A DNA stretch of 8,838 nucleotides from DASWIV01 sp036397475. GTDB lineage: Bacteria > JAJVIF01 > JAPKYR01. Below are positions 5,550 through 8,838 of this stretch, in pieces. Location: assembly GCA_036397475.1 (NCBI GenBank), contig DASWIV010000041.1:1-8838 (forward strand), read 5' to 3'. Under the pieces are notes generated by a model. It ran no database searches. It was given only the letters and a program-made list of their open reading frames with translations, and was not told the origin of the DNA. Position 1 is the stretch's first letter; every line of letters begins with the position of its first letter. Made by a program: the position numbers and the translations under genes.

Positions 5550-7019
5550 ATGGGTAGAAATTTACAAGAAGAGATCATAAATCCTAGGGTGCGATTCGCC
5601 CCGTCACCGACTGGAGACCTGCATATCGGCTCGGCACGTACCGCGTTGTTCAATTACCTTTTCGCGAAACGGTATGGCGGGAAGTTTATCCTCAGGATTG
5701 AAGATACCGATAAGATCAGGTCAACAGACGAGAGCCTGAAGAACCTTGTCGATGGGCTGAAATGGCTGGGGATCATGTGGGATGAGGGTCCCGATCCCCG
5801 AAATCCATCCGACTTGTCGAAAGAAGTCGGGGATTTTTCGCCATACCTTCAGAGTGCAAGGCGGGAAGAACACAGGGCAGCTGCTGTAAAATTATTCGAG
5901 TCGGGAAAAGCGTATGAGTGCGACTGTCCTCCACAGGAAGAAACAGGCCAGAGCAAATGCAAATGTGCAGGCAGGCAGGATGAACTGAAAAATGTCCCCA
6001 TGGATAAAAAGTGCCTGAAATTCAGGATCCCGCCCGGTCCGCCGGTTGTTGTCCACGATCTGATTAAAGGAGAGGTTCTTTTCAAGCGGGATGAGTTACA
6101 GGATTTCATTATCGTCAGAACGGACGGATATCCCACGTATAACTTTGTCGTGGTTGTCGATGATGCCTCAATGGATATAACCCACGTTATACGTGGAGAC
6201 GACCATCTCCCGAATACGCCTAAGCAGATATTGATTTATGAGGCGCTCGAGCTGGATGTCCCCTCGTTCGCGCATATCCCGCTGATACACGGATCGGACG
6301 GAACCCGAATGAGCAAGCGTCATGGGACCGTTGGTGTGAAAGACTTCAGGGACCAGGGTTTTCTGAGCGAAGCATTCGTAAATTACATTGCACTCCTCGG
6401 GTGGAACGATGAAACAGACGAAGAGATCTATTCACTCAATGATCTGGAAAAAGCGTTCAGGCTTGAACAGGTGAATTCCGCTCCCGCGATGTTTGATGAA
6501 GATAAACTTCTATGGTTCAACGGTAAATATATTCGCGGCTTGAGTGCTGATGATTTATATTCCGATAGTCTTCCTTTCCTGGCAAAGTGGGTCGATCCCG
6601 CCGACGTGAACGGAAGTACGCGGGAATGGCTGACCGGGATTCTCGGCCTGTACCAGGAGAGGGTCCAGACACTTGGCGAATTGAGCGATGCTCTCGAGTA
6701 TTTTTTTGTCGACCCGACTGATTACTCCGACGAGGAACTTGGTAAGGCGAAGGTCACCGGCGATGCGTTTAACCAGTTGTTGGAACTGAAAAAGAAAATA
6801 CCGGATATTGAATGGACCAAGCCAGGCGTCGAGAAATTTCTCCGGGATTTTGTCGCCGAAAAAGAGATAGGGCTTGGAAAACTGGTCCATCCCCTGAGGC
6901 TTGTGGTGACCGGACGTACAGCAACACCGGGAATTTTCGATACTCTTTATTATGTGGGGAAAGAGCCTGTGATCAGGAGACTGGAACATTTTCTGGCTAA
7001 CTACCAGCCACCTGACTGA
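5550..7019 (+). CDS. gltX: Glutamyl-tRNA synthetase
   Basis: This cytoplasmic class I synthetase charges tRNA-Glu, and possibly tRNA-Gln if the organism uses the amidotransferase route; the sequence alone does not decide this. The protein is 489 residues, a normal length. The N-terminal Rossmann core has RFAPSPTGDLHIGSART with the HIGH-type H25-I-G-S28, then LRIEDTD (48-54). Two cysteine pairs, C124/C126 and C137/C139, fall in the insertion that binds zinc in some family members. IRGDDHLPNTPKQ (214-226) and the KMSKS-type M254-S-K-R257 followed by HG complete the catalytic domain. The anticodon-binding part ends with the family block HPLRLVVTGRTATPGIFDTL (447-466). The ATG at 5550 is preceded by AAAAGGAAACC, giving AGGA 7 nt upstream. 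A patatin gene follows after 17 nt on the same strand, suggesting one transcript. gltX and metG, two aminoacyl-tRNA synthetases, lie on either side of the desulfurase gene but in opposite directions. Confidence 0.97.
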   Translation: MGRNLQEEIINPRVRFAPSPTGDLHIGSARTALFNYLFAKRYGGKFILRIEDTDKIRSTDESLKNLVDGLKWLGIMWDEGPDPRNPSDLSKEVGDFSPYLQSARREEHRAAAVKLFESGKAYECDCPPQEETGQSKCKCAGRQDELKNVPMDKKCLKFRIPPGPPVVVHDLIKGEVLFKRDELQDFIIVRTDGYPTYNFVVVVDDASMDITHVIRGDDHLPNTPKQILIYEALELDVPSFAHIPLIHGSDGTRMSKRHGTVGVKDFRDQGFLSEAFVNYIALLGWNDETDEEIYSLNDLEKAFRLEQVNSAPAMFDEDKLLWFNGKYIRGLSADDLYSDSLPFLAKWVDPADVNGSTREWLTGILGLYQERVQTLGELSDALEYFFVDPTDYSDEELGKAKVTGDAFNQLLELKKKIPDIEWTKPGVEKFLRDFVAEKEIGLGKLVHPLRLVVTGRTATPGIFDTLYYVGKEPVIRRLEHFLANYQPPD

Positions 7020-7036
7020 ATATAGTTGAAAAATAT

Positions 7037-7858
7037 ATGACCAGGGAATCCATAAAGATCGATCCGGAATTAGGTATATGTCTTGCCGGAGCAGGCGGAC
7101 TTGCATACCTTCACATCGGACTATTCGAAGCGCTGGAAGAATTGCATTTAAGGCCGGGTGTAGTTGCCGGGACCTCGTCGGGTGCCGTTCTCGGCGCGTT
7201 CTATGCGTCCGGGATGACGTCCAAAGAAATCCGGACCCTCCTCCGTGGATTTAACTGGACATCCGTAATGACCCCGACAATTCCGACAAGAGGATTGATG
7301 TCGACCCGTAGGCTGGAACATTTCCTGGTCAAGGTACTTGGCAATGTAAATATCGAGGACCTGCCGATCAAATTAAAAGTTGCCGCGGTCGACCTGCATT
7401 CTGGCGAACTCGCCGGATTCACCGAGGGACCCCTTGCGAGGCATGTCGCGGCGAGCTGCGCTGTACCAGGGATGTTCAATCCTGTAATGGTTAATGACCG
7501 GACATATTACGATGCCGGGGGAATATATAATCTGCCGCTTGAATTGATGAGTGGCGAAAACCTGAAAGCGATAATCGCCGGAAACACAATCGGTCGCGCA
7601 GGCCTGCAGAAGAATCCCAAAACGCTCCAGGAAATTTATTACCAGGCGTACCTGATAAGGTCCATGCGGCTTACGATCTGGCGAGCCGAAGTATTCGGGT
7701 GGGAAGGCAGGAACAATGAACAATTGTGTTTCATCGACTATCCTACCCATGGAAAGAATCCGACGAAGCTCGACGATATGAAGGTTGTCATTCACAACGT
7801 GAAGAAATTGGCGGTTTCGCAGATCAGGAAGGACCTGAAAGCATGGATTCGAAAATAG
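7037..7858 (+). CDS. Patatin-like phospholipase
   Basis: This is a 273-residue member of the patatin/RssA-type family, serine lipid acyl hydrolases with a Ser-Asp dyad. The nucleophile elbow is G45-T-S47-S-G49 (VVAGTSSGAVLGA) and the catalytic Asp is D159 in YYDAGGIYNLPL. The oxyanion-hole glycine loop is L16-A-G-A-G-G-L-A, followed by LHIG. Two departures from the usual motifs are clear. Leu22 stands where GGGxRG proteins have Arg, and the Asp motif is D-A-G-G rather than D-G-G or D-G-A. There is no signal peptide or membrane segment, so it is probably cytoplasmic or membrane-peripheral. It starts 17 nt after gltX with only a poor Shine-Dalgarno (GTTGAAAAA), so its translation may depend on gltX. 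Substrate unknown; phospholipid or lysophospholipid hydrolysis is the family expectation. Confidence 0.92.
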   Translation: MTRESIKIDPELGICLAGAGGLAYLHIGLFEALEELHLRPGVVAGTSSGAVLGAFYASGMTSKEIRTLLRGFNWTSVMTPTIPTRGLMSTRRLEHFLVKVLGNVNIEDLPIKLKVAAVDLHSGELAGFTEGPLARHVAASCAVPGMFNPVMVNDRTYYDAGGIYNLPLELMSGENLKAIIAGNTIGRAGLQKNPKTLQEIYYQAYLIRSMRLTIWRAEVFGWEGRNNEQLCFIDYPTHGKNPTKLDDMKVVIHNVKKLAVSQIRKDLKAWIRK

Positions 7859-7892
7859 GCATATGGCGTTGAAAACAGGTTAAATAGACGCA

Positions 7893-7966
7893 AGTATTCC
7901 CGATACTATTTATTGAAGATTAGAGAGGCTTAATTTTCGCTATTTTTCGCGAATTTTCTCTCAATC
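7893..7966. repeat. Inverted repeats after the patatin gene; possible weak terminator
   Basis: AGTAT TCCCG ATACT (7893-7907) is a small perfect hairpin. A longer imperfect inverted repeat spans 7918-7966. GATT-A-GAGAG (7918-7927) pairs with CTCTCAATC (7958-7966) with one bulged A. Inside it, TTCGC (7936-7940) pairs with GCGAA (7949-7953). The inner hairpin is followed by TTTTCTCTC and might weakly end the gltX-patatin transcript. The outer dyad ends 2 nt before the -35 of the next promoter, so it could instead bind a regulator. Confidence 0.45.
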
Positions 7967-7968
7967 GC

Positions 7969-7997
7969 TTGACTGTAACAGGTATTTGATATACAAA
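7969..7997 (+). promoter_or_regulatory. Promoter candidate for the secreted barrel-like protein
   Basis: TTGACT (7969-7974, five of six matches to TTGACA) is separated by 17 nt from TACAAA (7992-7997, four of six matches to TATAAT). This is the best -35 in the window. Transcription would start near 8004, leaving a leader of about 160 nt before the GTG at 8166. Confidence 0.55.
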
Positions 7998-8001
7998 TAT
8001 C
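7981..8001. promoter_or_regulatory. Dyad overlapping the -10, possible operator
   Basis: GGTATTTG (7981-7988) and CAAATATC (7994-8001) are inverted copies (one G-T) around ATATA. The dyad covers the -10 hexamer, the usual place for a repressor site. The regulator is unknown. A+T richness makes chance dyads common here. Confidence 0.35.
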
Positions 8002-8003
8002 GA

Positions 8004-8165
8004 CCTTGTTGAGAGGATGGTTTCAATTTATTGAAAATCACCTCTTAATGTGGTTTAATTTCAATCGGTCTCGACAGACCCGCCTAGGGGATCAGGCAAT
8101 CTGATGAGATATTGTTCGATCCATGGGCTAGGCTGTCTTCAAAAGCTACCACAAGGAGGAGCTAA
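8004..8165 (+). promoter_or_regulatory. Structured 5' leader of the secreted protein
   Basis: Three hairpins can be drawn. The first pairs TGAGAGG (8010-8016) and TTTCAAT (8021-8027) with ATTGAAA (8030-8036) and CCTCTTA (8041-8047), with a 4x4 internal loop. The second is GGTCT-CGAC-AGACC (8067-8080). The third runs 8082-8133: GCCTAG/CTAGGC, GGATC (8089-8093) with GATCC (8118-8122), two G-U pairs, and CAAT (8097-8100) with ATTG (8111-8114). A second TTTCAAT at 8059-8065 competes for the ATTGAAA arm of hairpin one, so two folds are possible. The SD AAGGAGGAG (8153-8161) lies downstream of all three. No known riboswitch class was recognised. The leader may regulate or simply stabilise the mRNA. 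Confidence 0.45.
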
Positions 8166-8838
8166 GTGAAGAGACTTGCCCTATATGGTTCCTTGGCCAT
8201 TCTTGTAATGCTGTTCGCTTCCCCGGCTTACGCCATTGGCGATAAGTACTTCGGCACAACCGACCTCAACATGATCCCCATCACTGACACATTAGAGGAA
8301 GGTACCGCACAGTGGGATTTAACAGCAAGGTTCAATGATGACCTCCCGCGAGGACGACGCGTCATCAGCCGTGTTTATGTTGGACTTCTCGACAATGTAG
8401 AATTCGGCATGAGATGGGGCATCAACCGCCAGGCTGGACCTGTCCAGTTTGCCGGTAAATGGAAGATCTTCGACGAGTATGAAGGACATCTTCCGGTTTC
8501 GTTAGCCGTTGGCTTCGATGGAGCCACCGGAAACTATCAGAGAACCGGTTATGACCCGACATACTATGCCGTCCTGGGTGTCCATGATGTTCATCTCGCC
8601 GGATGGTGGGACTGGTATGTTGGTTTCGCCAACAACCCCACCGGATTTGACGATGAAGACAACTCGATCTTTGGCGGAACTAAGTTCTGGATCAATGATC
8701 GATGGCAGTTCAATGCCGATTACTACGGATATGCTGATAACGAAGAGTTCATCCTCACCGGAGGCTTGAACTACGACCTGGTCAAGCATATTGAGTTACA
8801 GGGATTTGTAGAGTATGACAGTGTAACCGAGGACACCT
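8166..8838 (+). CDS. Secreted, probable outer-membrane beta-barrel protein (3' end outside window)
   Basis: The gene starts at GTG 8166, with a near-perfect Shine-Dalgarno AAGGAGGAG at 8153-8161, and is open to the window edge (224 codons seen). The N-terminus is a Sec signal peptide: KR, a hydrophobic core to about residue 18, then SPAYA with probable cleavage after Ala24. The mature part is rich in Gly, Tyr, Trp, Asp and Asn, with alternating polar/hydrophobic stretches and turn-like GDDEDN or NPTG segments, as in outer-membrane barrels; GLLDNVEFGMRWGI and GGTKFWINDRWQFNADYYGY are examples. It recalls YjbH-like or porin-like proteins of poorly studied diderms, but no family is assigned. Codon choice differs from the neighbours: ATC and AAC dominate for Ile and Asn, and no ATA codon appears in the visible part. 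With the strong SD, that suggests high expression. The last strand and C-terminal aromatic residue cannot be checked. Confidence 0.85.
   Translation, partial: MKRLALYGSLAILVMLFASPAYAIGDKYFGTTDLNMIPITDTLEEGTAQWDLTARFNDDLPRGRRVISRVYVGLLDNVEFGMRWGINRQAGPVQFAGKWKIFDEYEGHLPVSLAVGFDGATGNYQRTGYDPTYYAVLGVHDVHLAGWWDWYVGFANNPTGFDDEDNSIFGGTKFWINDRWQFNADYYGYADNEEFILTGGLNYDLVKHIELQGFVEYDSVTEDT

Noticed and set aside
6555..7106. 183-codon minus-strand frame opposite the gltX 3' end
   Set aside because: It overlaps the conserved anticodon-binding domain of gltX and the patatin start, and looks like a shadow frame.
8048..8104. 18-codon ORF starting MWFNFNRS in the leader
   Set aside because: It has no SD, no bias in composition and no useful position relative to the next gene.
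8081..8133. Fluoride (crcB) riboswitch, suggested by GGGGAT followed by CTGATGAG
   Set aside because: The conserved middle segment is absent, the two pieces are too close together, and the downstream gene is not a fluoride exporter. The bases fit a plain long hairpin better.

Overview
The window is ordinary bacterial chromosome, apparently from a diderm (Gram-negative type) organism of moderate G+C. The diderm call rests on a lipobox lipoprotein at the left end and a signal-peptide protein with outer-membrane barrel character at the right end. Nothing fixes the lineage. The gene mix and the many unfamiliar secreted proteins suggest an uncultured, possibly FCB-like, lineage, but that is a guess. 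No rRNA, tRNA, CRISPR array, insertion sequence or phage gene was seen.

Layout, left to right: a predicted lipoprotein of unknown function (196-1752, +) converges on methionyl-tRNA synthetase metG (1811-3826, -), with a rho-independent terminator for metG between them. Upstream of metG is a 362-nt gene-free stretch. A class V aminotransferase / cysteine desulfurase-family gene follows (4189-5355, -). It is divergent from glutamyl-tRNA synthetase gltX (5550-7019, +), which is followed after 17 nt by a patatin-like phospholipase gene (7037-7858, +) and is probably co-transcribed with it. A 307-nt stretch rich in inverted repeats then leads to a GTG-started secreted protein (8166 onward, +) that runs off the window.

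The most interesting region is upstream of metG. Read on the minus strand it holds, in order: a promoter-like element; a good Shine-Dalgarno; a 16-codon ORF with four Met codons, three of them in an ATG-GAT-ATG-GAC-ATG cluster; a stop codon between two complementary segments; an 8-bp antiterminator pairing with a nested hairpin; and a strong 8-bp terminator with a U-rich tail. This is the layout of a ribosome-mediated transcription attenuator of the trp/his/pheST type, but with methionine as control codon and metG as target. It is proposed as a candidate Met-codon attenuator. The simpler alternative is that the hairpin only terminates the upstream desulfurase transcript.

A second region worth attention is the roughly 160-nt leader of the right-end secreted protein. 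It can form at least three hairpins, one with an alternative partner, behind a TTGACT-17-TACAAA promoter whose -10 lies in a dyad.
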